Shown here one piece after another: positions 57,182 to 64,000 of a stretch of 64,000 nt of DNA; positions within the stretch are counted from its first letter, which is position 1, and every line of letters begins with the position of its first letter. The stretch comes from Actinoplanes sichuanensis (GTDB taxonomy: Bacteria > Actinomycetota > Actinomycetes > Mycobacteriales > Micromonosporaceae): assembly GCF_033097365.1 (NCBI RefSeq), contig NZ_AP028461.1, forward strand, positions 10,815,501 through 10,879,500, read 5' to 3'. Both the position numbers and the translations under genes were made by a program. The notes below the pieces were generated by a model. That model saw only the letters and a list, made by a program, of their open reading frames with translations, had not been told where the DNA came from and ran no database searches.

Positions 57182-58438
57182 TCAGCCTCTCTCGGTCGTG
57201 GAGCGGCTCAACCGGTCCCGGAGACGCTGGGCGGCGGCGGGCCACTCGTCCGCGGTCATCGCGAACAGTACGGTGTCGCGCCAGCTGCCGTCGGGCCGCC
57301 TGCGCTGCCGGCGGATCACCCCGTCACGGCTGGCTCCCAGCCGTGCGATGGCCTGCTGGGAGCGCTCGTTGCGCACGTCCGTATACCAGAACACCCGCTC
57401 GGCGCCGAGCACGTCGAAGGCCCGCTCCAGCAGCATCAGCTTCGCCTCCGTGTTGACACCCGTCCGCCACCACTTGCGGCCGACCATGGTGTGCCCGATG
57501 CCGAGGGATCGCAGGTTGGTGTCGATGTCGTGGTAGGTGGTCATCCCGATCACCGCGCCGGTCGCCGGGTCGATCTGGGCCCACCCGGAGCGCTGGCCGA
57601 GCCATTGACCGCGCAGCACGCCCAGGATGTCCCCGGTGAGCAGCTCCTCCGGGGTCCGCGGACGGGGGAACGGGATGTGTCGCCAGACCTCTTCGTCGTC
57701 GAGCGCCTCGAACAGACCCACCGCATGGCCCGGGGTGAGTGGCTCGAGTCGCACGTGCCGCCCCTCCAGCACGACAGGCGTCTGCCACTCCGAAGGGTGG
57801 CCGGGCAGGTAGGTGGGTGGCGCGGCGGCGACGCCCTGATCGGTTTCCGGCGGCCCGGCGACCGTCCGCAACGGGAGCACACCGGCCCAGTGTGGAAGCG
57901 CCAGATCCTCCGGGTCGTCGCCGACGCCACCGGACCGGACGCGGACCGAGACCTCGGCCAGCGGCAGTGCGAGAACCGAGGTCTGGGCCAGCTCCTGCCG
58001 GGTGGGTGGCCGGCTGTCCGCGGAGCGGCCCTGGCCCACCTTGTCGGCCAGGGCGAGCAGCACACGCAGCTTCTCGGCGTCGTCGGTGACCGGTCGGGCC
58101 CTGCCGAGGGCGACCACCGACCGGTAGTTGGCGCTGTGGTTGAACTGAGACCGGGCGTAGACCAGCCCATCCAGGATGGTGACCGTCACACATACCGGGA
58201 CGCCGTCTCCACGGGCTGCCAGGCCGAGTCGGGCGCCGGTGGATCCGTGCAGATAGAGAGTCTCGCCGATACGGACGTGCAGGTTGGGCAGAACACGTGG
58301 CTCGCCGTCGACGACGAAGCCGACCGCGCAGTCGAACGCCTCGTCGAGGACGGCGTGTGCCGTCTCGCGCTCGTAGTGCATTCGCTTACGAGTGCGGGTG
58401 GCCGTCGTGCGGGGCGTGGGAGCGTAGAGGTCGGTCAT
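57182..58438 (-). CDS. PNPOx-like flavin/pyridoxal-binding domain fused to a GNAT acetyltransferase
   Basis: A 418-residue two-domain protein. Residues 15-225 form a split beta-barrel of the pyridoxamine 5'-phosphate oxidase-like type (RMHYERETAHAVLDEAFDCAVGFVVDGEPRVLPN, YLHGSTGARLG, YARSQFNHSANYRSVVALG). Residues 230-418 form a RimJ-like GNAT domain (LEGRHVRLEPLTPGHAVGLFEAL, GMTTYHDIDTNLRSLGIGHTMVGRKWWRTGVNTEAKLMLLE). ATG 58438 follows GGGGAGG with six-base spacing. It starts 36 bases from the 16-bp palindrome shared with the MocR gene and is first of two genes with lysE. Catalytic activity of either domain is not proven. Confidence 0.82.
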   Translation of the reverse strand: MTDLYAPTPRTTATRTRKRMHYERETAHAVLDEAFDCAVGFVVDGEPRVLPNLHVRIGETLYLHGSTGARLGLAARGDGVPVCVTVTILDGLVYARSQFNHSANYRSVVALGRARPVTDDAEKLRVLLALADKVGQGRSADSRPPTRQELAQTSVLALPLAEVSVRVRSGGVGDDPEDLALPHWAGVLPLRTVAGPPETDQGVAAAPPTYLPGHPSEWQTPVVLEGRHVRLEPLTPGHAVGLFEALDDEEVWRHIPFPRPRTPEELLTGDILGVLRGQWLGQRSGWAQIDPATGAVIGMTTYHDIDTNLRSLGIGHTMVGRKWWRTGVNTEAKLMLLERAFDVLGAERVFWYTDVRNERSQQAIARLGASRDGVIRRQRRRPDGSWRDTVLFAMTADEWPAAAQRLRDRLSRSTTERG

Positions 58439-58473
58439 CGGGGCCTCCCCGGCGTGTTCTGCTTGCGTCTTGA

Positions 58474-58489
58474 TCTGTACTAGTACAGA
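58474..58489. promoter_or_regulatory. Perfect 16-bp palindrome, probable MocR operator
   Basis: TCTGTACTAGTACAGA lies between the divergent operons. It ends nine bases before the MocR GTG and begins 35 bases from the fusion gene ATG. CAGAAT overlapping its right edge could be the regulator's -10, so binding would repress the regulator's own promoter. Confidence 0.65.
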
Positions 58490-58498
58490 ATCGAATCT

Positions 58499-59845
58499 GT
58501 GGCAGAACAGTATCAGGTCAGTGGTGACAGCGCCGCAGAGATTTCGGCCAGCATCGAGACAGGCGTCCTCCAGGGGTTCTGGGTGGCCGGCGCCGCGCTT
58601 CCCTCGGTGCGGGTTCTGGCCGGATCCCTGCACGTCAGCCCGGCGACGGTCGCCAAGGCCTACCAGGAGCTGCGGCAGCGCGGTGTGATCGAGACCGAGG
58701 GGCGCCGCGGCACCCGGGTCCGGTCCCGGCCCGCGGTGGCCGTCCGGCGCGCCGGCCTGTACACACCGATCCCGTCCGGCCTGCGGGATCTCTCGTCGGG
58801 TGAGCCCGACCTGCGGTTGCTGCCATCGCTCGCGCCGGCCCTCGCCGCCGCGGCGGCGATTCAAAACCCACCACAGGGGTACGCGTCCGCGGTCACCATG
58901 CCCGAGCTGGTCGACGCCGCGCGGCCCCGGCTCCTCGCCGAAGGCGTCCCGGTCTCCGGGGCTGAGATCGTCGTCACGTCCGGCGCACTCGACTCGATCG
59001 AGCGCGCCTTCAACGCCCATCTCCGACCAGGCGACACCGTGGCGATCGAGGACCCGGGGTGGGCCGCCCTCATCGACCTGCTGGCGGCGCTCGGCCTGCG
59101 GGCCGCCCCGGTCGCCGTCGACGATCACGGTCCCGACCCTGATTCGCTGGCCACCGCCCTGCGTTCCGGTGCCCGCGCTGTCGTCGTCACCGTCCGCGCA
59201 CAGAATCCGACCGGCGCCGCGGTGAGTGCCGAGCGGGCCCGCCGGCTGCGTGAGCTGCTGAGCGGCCATCCAGGGGTGCTGGTCGTGGAGGACGATCACG
59301 CCGCCGAGTTGGCCGAGGGGGCGCCACACTGCATCGGCCCGGTGACCGGCTCCTGGGCGTTCGTCCGGTCCGCCTCGAAGCCGTTCGGTCCCGATCTGCG
59401 CATCGCCGTCCTGGCCGGCGATGAGACCACCGTCGCCCGGGTGGCCGGCCGGATGCGGATCGGCATGGGCTGGGTCTCCACCGTGCTCCAGCGGATGCTG
59501 CTGTGGCTGTGGCGTGATCCGGAGGTGACCGCGCTGGTGGGCCGGGCCGCCGAGACCTACGGCAAGCGCCGCCGGGCGCTGCGCGAGGCGCTCCGGGCCG
59601 AGGGCGTCGAGGTGGGCGGTGACACCGGGATCAACGTCTGGGTGCCGGTGCCCGACGAGACCCATGCGGTCGCGGCGCTCCGTGACCGGGGCTACGCGGT
59701 CGCTCCGGGGGCACTCTTCCGGGTGAGCTCTCCACCCGGGATCCGCATCACGATCAGCACTCTGGACCCGGTGGAGGCGCCGGAGTTGGCCCAGGCGGTG
59801 GCGTCTGTCCTCCACCCGGCCGGCAGCCTCCCCCCGATGCGGTGA
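58499..59845 (+). CDS. MocR-type GntR/aminotransferase-like transcription regulator
   Basis: A 448-residue fusion of a GntR winged helix (residues 10-75: LPSVRVLAGSLHVSPATVAKAYQELRQRGVIETEGRRGTRV) and a class I aminotransferase-like domain with the pyridoxal phosphate lysine Lys294 in RSASKPFGPDLR. MocR proteins sense PLP or amino-acid aldimines and usually control a divergent gene. Here the divergent operon encodes a PNPOx-like/GNAT fusion and a LysE exporter, with a perfect palindrome in the gap. GTG start; no ribosome site visible, consistent with a leaderless message. Confidence 0.88.
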   Translation: MAEQYQVSGDSAAEISASIETGVLQGFWVAGAALPSVRVLAGSLHVSPATVAKAYQELRQRGVIETEGRRGTRVRSRPAVAVRRAGLYTPIPSGLRDLSSGEPDLRLLPSLAPALAAAAAIQNPPQGYASAVTMPELVDAARPRLLAEGVPVSGAEIVVTSGALDSIERAFNAHLRPGDTVAIEDPGWAALIDLLAALGLRAAPVAVDDHGPDPDSLATALRSGARAVVVTVRAQNPTGAAVSAERARRLRELLSGHPGVLVVEDDHAAELAEGAPHCIGPVTGSWAFVRSASKPFGPDLRIAVLAGDETTVARVAGRMRIGMGWVSTVLQRMLLWLWRDPEVTALVGRAAETYGKRRRALREALRAEGVEVGGDTGINVWVPVPDETHAVAALRDRGYAVAPGALFRVSSPPGIRITISTLDPVEAPELAQAVASVLHPAGSLPPMR

Positions 59846-59919
59846 GCGACAGGCGGACCGGCCCTCCGGAGGAGGTGTCCGAGCGGCATGTTGTCGGGGG
59901 GTACGGGTAGAACGGTGCA

Positions 59920-60228
59920 ATGCCATGGACCCAGACCCCCGTCGGGGCGCAGCAGTGGGTGCCGCCGCACCCCCGGAGCATCGACGAGCTGAAGTCGGCG
60001 GCGGCGGACTGTCAGGGTTGCGAGCTCTTCGAGAACGCGACGCAGACCGTGTTCGGCCGCGGCGCACCACACGCGAAGATCGTGTTCGTCGGTGAGCAGC
60101 CCGGCGACGTCGAAGACCGGCACGGATTGCCGTTCGTCGGTCCGGCGGGCCGTCTGCTCCGTGAGGCGGTGGACGACGCGGGTATCGATCCGGCCGATCT
60201 GTACATCACCAACTCGGTGTTCTATTGA
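59920..60228 (+). pseudogene. UdgX-like uracil-DNA glycosylase gene truncated by a mobile element
   Basis: Only the first 102 codons remain. Visible are the Fe-S cysteines Cys31-x2-Cys34 (DCQGCEL), TQTVFGRG, the catalytic-loop motif GEQPGDVED (58-66), PFVGPAGRLL and YITNSV. Family members then continue with KHFK and, in UdgX, the covalent uracil-binding KRRIH loop; here the frame reads Phe-Tyr and stops. Full proteins are about twice this length, with the second uracil-binding motif in the lost part. DNA from about 60218-60221 onward does not continue the gene and leads into recombinase genes. The other half should lie beyond the window if the insertion was simple. Confidence 0.8.
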
Positions 60229-60233
60229 GAGTT
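60211..60233. promoter_or_regulatory. Candidate left attachment site of the integrated element
   Basis: AACTC (60211-60215) and GAGTT (60229-60233) are inverted arms 13 bases apart, spanning the point where the glycosylase sequence ends. GTGTT occurs here (60217), and again at 60240 and 60256, as possible recombinase arm sites. The pairing is short, so this is tentative. Confidence 0.3.
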
Positions 60234-60431
60234 CAGATCGTGTTGCAGTACCACCGTGTTACCCCGGCCAGATCACCAGGAACCCGACTCACCCGCAGGC
60301 ACTGACCGCAGCCTTACGAGGATCTTCTGGCCTCCCCTGCAAGCGCCCTGGTGGCAACTCGGGAATCGATCTGGTCCTCCCAGCAACCAGCCTGCACCGT
60401 CCGGGCACCAAGATGTGTCGGGGTCGGTTGC

Positions 60432-60437
60432 TACCTT
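60432..60437 (+). promoter_or_regulatory. -10 hexamer TACCTT of the first recombinase gene
   Basis: TACCTT ends six bases before the GTG at 60444, the same spacing as in host genes with predicted leaderless transcripts. It selects this GTG among several in-frame starts. Confidence 0.4.
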
Positions 60438-60443
60438 CGCGCC

Positions 60444-61985
60444 GTGGTTGATCAACTCCGAGACTTCTTCTGGGCCATGAAGTGGGCAAATCCCCGCTCC
60501 GGCTCGGGCACAGTCGCAGAACTGTGGACACAGGGAGAGTTCGACCAAGCCCGAAGCGCCGCCCGGATGGGGCGCACCACCTATCCCATCTTCATCAGCC
60601 CGCAGGGTTGGCCGGACCCCGACCTGGTGGAGTTCGCTGTCAGCGGTGACCTCGCGGCGAAAGCCCGCTCAACGCAGACGACGTACGCTCACGAGATCTG
60701 GGCCTGGCTCGACTTCCTCTACGAGAAGAAGCACGGTCTGGACTGGCGCGATGCCACGGTCGAAGACCTGCGCGACTACGAATACTGGCGCTGCCGCGAC
60801 ACGAAGAGTGAGGACCGGCGGAAACGGCTCGTTGGTGGCGACACCTGGCAGAAGATCTTGGCTGCCATCGCCTGTCTCTACGACTGGGCCGTCCACCGGA
60901 AGATCGTCGCCACGAGCCCCGCCGTCTATCGAGCGTTGACCGGACGCGGCGGATCTGGTCGAGGCAGGCTTGAGCAGCGGCCGACCGACGTCCAGCGCTC
61001 CGACGTCCGCTGGTTGACCCGACGCGCCTATGAACGGTGGCGACGAATCGGATTCGAGGACTACAACGCCGCCGGCCTGCGTCGCGGCATCGAACGGATC
61101 AGGACGACAAGCCGCAACGTCGCGTTCGCGGACTTCGCCTACGGCACCGGACTGCGGCGACGCGAGATCGGCGGGCTACTCACCATCGACCTGCCACGGC
61201 TGGACGAGGACGCCTCGATGCTGTCCGGCTGGCTCGCCGCTGCGCTCGGCAAGGGCCGGCGAGGCCGTGTCTTCTACATCGACCGGCGGCACCTGACCCG
61301 CGTCTACGCCTACATCCGTGACCAGCGCCGCCTGTCCATCAAGCGCGCTGAGCACCACGGCCGCTATGACGAGATCCCCGACAAGATGATCGTCACGAAC
61401 GTACGCCGGCTCGGGGGCCGAAATGCGACTGTCACCTACACCGATGAGTTCGGCGGTGCACCGCAGCGCAACGTCCTCAACGCCGTGCCCCTCGATCAGC
61501 GCATGCGCATGTTCCAGCAGACCGAGGACGGCTTGGAGCCGCTCTGGCTGTGGCTGCGTGAGAACGGGCTGCCGCAGCCGATCGAACGCTGGAACAGCGT
61601 CTTCGCCGAGGCGAACAAGCGCATGGTCCGGGAAGGGCTGAAGCAACACGTCACACCCCACATGCTCCGTCACTCCTACGCGCTACACATGCTCTGCCAA
61701 GCCCAGAACGCCTACCTGCTGCGGTCCGGTATGGCTCCGGACGAGCGGCGGCAGTATCAGGCGCTGTTCGGCAACGTCTGGGAACTGGTCCGCGACCTGC
61801 TCGGACACGCCAGCGTCGAGACAACGAAGGACTGGTACCTCGAACCGGTCCGAGGTTTGCATTGGCAGACGCTGCTGATGGCGCAGGATGACAGCCCGGT
61901 TGCCGACACCGACACCATCCTTTCCCTGGTCAGCAAGCACTCCGGCCTGGTTTACGACGTTCCGAAGGACCTGCGTGGCAACTGA
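60444..61985 (+). CDS. Tyrosine recombinase 1 of the element (canonical active site)
   Basis: A 513-residue site-specific recombinase. The N-terminal SAM-like arm/core-binding domain contains STQTTYAHEIWAWLDFLYEKK. The catalytic domain has all residues expected: Arg238 (GTGLRRREIGGLL), His406-x2-Arg409 (PHMLRHSYALHM), His455 (LLGHASVETT) and nucleophile Tyr465 (KDWYLEPV). It likely performs strand exchange for the element. GTG 60444 is supported by a -10 hexamer; ATG 60477 would shorten it by 11 residues. The next gene starts 11 bases before its stop. About 215 bases separate it from the truncated glycosylase gene, with no further gene in them. Confidence 0.88.
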   Translation: MVDQLRDFFWAMKWANPRSGSGTVAELWTQGEFDQARSAARMGRTTYPIFISPQGWPDPDLVEFAVSGDLAAKARSTQTTYAHEIWAWLDFLYEKKHGLDWRDATVEDLRDYEYWRCRDTKSEDRRKRLVGGDTWQKILAAIACLYDWAVHRKIVATSPAVYRALTGRGGSGRGRLEQRPTDVQRSDVRWLTRRAYERWRRIGFEDYNAAGLRRGIERIRTTSRNVAFADFAYGTGLRRREIGGLLTIDLPRLDEDASMLSGWLAAALGKGRRGRVFYIDRRHLTRVYAYIRDQRRLSIKRAEHHGRYDEIPDKMIVTNVRRLGGRNATVTYTDEFGGAPQRNVLNAVPLDQRMRMFQQTEDGLEPLWLWLRENGLPQPIERWNSVFAEANKRMVREGLKQHVTPHMLRHSYALHMLCQAQNAYLLRSGMAPDERRQYQALFGNVWELVRDLLGHASVETTKDWYLEPVRGLHWQTLLMAQDDSPVADTDTILSLVSKHSGLVYDVPKDLRGN

Positions 61986-63771
61986 CACCCCCACAGCGAC
62001 GACAACGCCCAGGGGCTACACCCGCCCGTCGCCGCTACGGCCCGACCTAAAGGTGATGCCGGTCAGCGAACGTGGCGAGAGTCTCGGCGTCTGGGATTTC
62101 GGCGACGAGATGCCCGGCGCGCTGGTGATCCGCACGGCTCTCGCGGCTGCCTTCGCTGACGCCCTCGATGTCGGCGGCCCCTGGCGTTCCAAGTCCACCG
62201 CGCTCGCGGCGTTCAACGGCTGCAAGCACTTTCTGCGCTGGTTCAGCGAGTCAGGCCGAGAACTGAGCCACCTGCGGGATCTGACGCCCGCGGCCTGGAA
62301 TGCATATTTGATCGCCACCCCCGCTTCGGTCGTTACCGCGCGGCTGTCCCTCGTCAAAACGCTGCTTCGCCGAACCGGTCAGTTGACGCCGGCGACATTG
62401 CGCGCGGTCGACGTCCGCAGCAAACGGCACGAGGCTGCCGTTCAGCAGAGCCTGACGAAAGAACAGGCCAAGGCCGTCAAGCGGACCCTGCATCGCATCG
62501 TCGCCGATGCCCATCGCCGCATCCTGAACTCCTGGCAGCACCTGGAGGACTACCGGGCGGGGGTCTTCGCGGAAGGCACCCTCGACGAGCGGCTGGGCCG
62601 CATCCTGGCCCACGTCGCAGACCACCTCGATGCCCCTCGTTCCGCAGCGACGGCTCACGTCACCGGCGAGGTCCAGCGAGTCATCGGCTCACGCGACTCG
62701 ATGCGGGCGATGGAGCGGCTGTTCCTGCGCGGCGAGGAAGCCGCTGCCGTCATGTCGCTGTTCGCCCTGCACGAGGGCTGGAATCCTGGCGTCATCATGG
62801 GTTTGACCATCCGGGACGTCACCCGGGCGGACGACGGCGAGATCGACTTGCCGACTTACACCGTTGCCCTGGACAAACCGCGACGCGGCCGGCAGCGGCA
62901 CATGACGAACAACCTCGTCGAGACCTCTAGCCGGACCGGTGCAGCGGTCTTGAGGATGACGATAGAGATGACCGCGTCCACGCGTGACCTCCTCGCCGCC
63001 CGCGGCGCACCGTCGGAGCGGCTCCTGATCCACCTGCCGATGAGTCTCAACGGTCGTGGCCGCCGGGGTGACGACACGCTACTAATCAGCCCGAATCCCC
63101 TCCGGGGCAGCGTGACGACGAAGCAGATGCGCGCCCTCTCTGCCCAGGTCGGGCTGCGTGACGAGAATGGAGAACTCGTCGCGTTCAACTTGCAGATGCT
63201 GCGCCGGACCACCGTCACCCAGACCGGCCCGCAGGGACACACCGAAGCGACTAACGCCAATGTTTACCGTCTGAAAGACAAGCAGGTACGGGCGGAGAGC
63301 CAGCCGGTGTTCGAGCAAGGACTCCGGGAAGCCCTCGCCCATGCCGAGGCCACCGTGCTCAAGACCGCAGCGCGGGCCGCGACAAGCGACCTGGACCCCG
63401 AGACCGCACAGAAGATCGACGACGGCGTCCTGGACACCCCCGTCGGCTCGTGCAAGGACGTCGAGCACAGCCCACTTAACAAGGGTCAACGCTGCAACGC
63501 CTCCTTCCTGATGTGTTTTTCCTGCTCAAACGCTGTTGTTGTCCCGCGACAACTACCTCGGATCGTCTACCTGCATCACCGCCTCGACACGCTGCGCCGG
63601 AGCCTGGGCGACAGCCCGGCCTGGGAGCGATGGATGCCCCACTGGCTCCGCATCACCGACCTGCTCGACCGGCACTTCACCGATGCCGAACGCGCCGCGG
63701 CCTTCGGAAAAGCGACTCCCGTGGACACAACCCTGATCGACGCCATGCTGAACAAGAGGTACGACATATGA
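61975..63771 (+). CDS. Tyrosine recombinase-like protein 2 with degraded active site and Cys motif
   Basis: A 598-residue protein with the layout of a tyrosine recombinase. The SAM-like domain includes SKSTALAAFNGCKHFLRWFSESGREL. In the catalytic domain the first Arg region reads HEGWNPGVIMGLTIRD without the Arg, the HxxR box reads Gln-Met-Leu-Arg (NLQMLRRTTVT), and the GH and Tyr positions remain (GHTEATNANVYRLKD). The C-terminus has a four-cysteine motif, C-x13-C-x6-C-x2-C (GSCKDVEHSP, GQRCNASFLMCFSCSNAVV), resembling a zinc ribbon. GTG 61975 follows GAAGGA by five bases and overlaps gene 1. Probably a structural or directional partner of recombinase 1. Its stop overlaps the third gene (ATGA). 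Confidence 0.78.
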   Translation: MATDTPTATTTPRGYTRPSPLRPDLKVMPVSERGESLGVWDFGDEMPGALVIRTALAAAFADALDVGGPWRSKSTALAAFNGCKHFLRWFSESGRELSHLRDLTPAAWNAYLIATPASVVTARLSLVKTLLRRTGQLTPATLRAVDVRSKRHEAAVQQSLTKEQAKAVKRTLHRIVADAHRRILNSWQHLEDYRAGVFAEGTLDERLGRILAHVADHLDAPRSAATAHVTGEVQRVIGSRDSMRAMERLFLRGEEAAAVMSLFALHEGWNPGVIMGLTIRDVTRADDGEIDLPTYTVALDKPRRGRQRHMTNNLVETSSRTGAAVLRMTIEMTASTRDLLAARGAPSERLLIHLPMSLNGRGRRGDDTLLISPNPLRGSVTTKQMRALSAQVGLRDENGELVAFNLQMLRRTTVTQTGPQGHTEATNANVYRLKDKQVRAESQPVFEQGLREALAHAEATVLKTAARAATSDLDPETAQKIDDGVLDTPVGSCKDVEHSPLNKGQRCNASFLMCFSCSNAVVVPRQLPRIVYLHHRLDTLRRSLGDSPAWERWMPHWLRITDLLDRHFTDAERAAAFGKATPVDTTLIDAMLNKRYDI

Positions 63772-64000
63772 CCAGCGCCGCTGTCATTCCCCTGCACTCC
63801 GACGAGGCGCGCATCTCCTGGGCAGCCGACATGCCGGCGTTCCCGCGAGACCAAGTTCGGCCCGATGTCCTCGCCTCCGGGGCGCGGTTGCCGCGCTACG
63901 GCGACGACGAATGGGCCCTATCGCTGCTCGACCACGGGGATAGTCCGAACTCCCTGCGCGTCACCTGGTCGACCTTTCCCGCCCGGTTCCGCGAGACCTT
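63768..64000 (+). CDS. Third gene of the recombinase operon (3' end outside window)
   Basis: Begins at ATG 63768, overlapping the previous stop by four bases, and runs out of the window after 77 codons with no stop. The visible part (SWAADMPAFPRDQVRPD, GDDEWALSLLDHGDSPNSLR, VTWSTFPARFRET) contains no catalytic motif but resembles, in my recollection, the N-terminal part of the third protein of actinobacterial recombinase trios. If confirmed, the element is a three-recombinase type like RIT or a Tn554 relative. No domain can be named from this fragment alone. Confidence 0.6.
   Translation, partial: MTSAAVIPLHSDEARISWAADMPAFPRDQVRPDVLASGARLPRYGDDEWALSLLDHGDSPNSLRVTWSTFPARFRET

Noticed and set aside
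57182..60070. 962-residue form of the PNPOx-GNAT protein
   Set aside because: The upstream part is antisense to the MocR gene; ATG 58438 has a good ribosome site.
60444..64000. Assigning the element to Tn554 or RIT outright
   Set aside because: Protein sizes and order fit neither exactly, and the third gene is incomplete, so only the trio arrangement is claimed.

Overview
The window is about 64 kb of high-GC DNA with dense, often overlapping genes (GTGA and ATGA junctions), many GTG starts and many genes lacking a Shine-Dalgarno sequence. Gene content and order (rimP-nusA-ylxR-infB, rbfA, truB-ribF-rpsO-pnp, an M16 peptidase, dapB, dapA, RNase J, ftsK, rimO-pgsA-cinA-clgR-pspA-pspM) are those of an actinomycete chromosome. 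The F420-type LLM oxidoreductase, Lhr helicase and SpoIIE/STAS regulators fit this. I infer a member of the Micromonosporaceae (Actinoplanes-like), without proof at genus level.

Layout. 1-6.0 kb: the 3' part of a large SpoIIE-type hybrid kinase/phosphatase facing a STAS antagonist, methionine aminopeptidase, a degenerate nucleotidyltransferase and two ferritin-like/lipoprotein genes. 6.0-14.3 kb: the transcription/translation operon rimP-nusA-ylxR-infB (ylxR carries an apparent frameshift), a methyltransferase, DUF503, rbfA and a DHH phosphoesterase. 14.5-25.2 kb: a MATE exporter, truB, a membrane hybrid histidine kinase with a separate response regulator on the opposite strand, ribF, rpsO, pnp and an M16 peptidase. 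25.2-31.0 kb: lysine/diaminopimelate genes dapB and dapA, a YcaQ-type glycosylase, a DUF2752 membrane protein and RNase J. 31.1-43.5 kb: a secreted S1E protease, ybjN, ftsK, a glycosyltransferase coupled to a cysteine-rich regulator, rimO-pgsA-cinA, and the envelope-stress set clgR, pspA, pspM. 43.5-51.8 kb: Nei glycosylase, acetyltransferase, SAM hydroxide adenosyltransferase, LLM oxidoreductase and the giant Lhr helicase, with two unusual short tandem repeat blocks at 45.1 and 47.0 kb. 52.1-59.9 kb: a 1454-residue Ser/Thr kinase with a linker built of several 15-bp codon repeats, then a divergent MocR regulator and PNPOx-GNAT/LysE operon sharing a perfect 16-bp palindrome.

59.9 kb to the end: a UdgX-like uracil-DNA glycosylase gene is cut off after 100 native codons, and its place is taken by a mobile element encoding overlapping tyrosine recombinases (one canonical, one with a degraded active site, one running off the window). 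This is the best candidate for something under-described. Its right end, cargo and the rest of the glycosylase gene lie outside the window.

A recurring signal is a TANNNT hexamer 6-8 bases upstream of the start codon. At least twelve genes show it, which points to widespread leaderless transcription. All assignments come from reading motifs and context; no database search was run.
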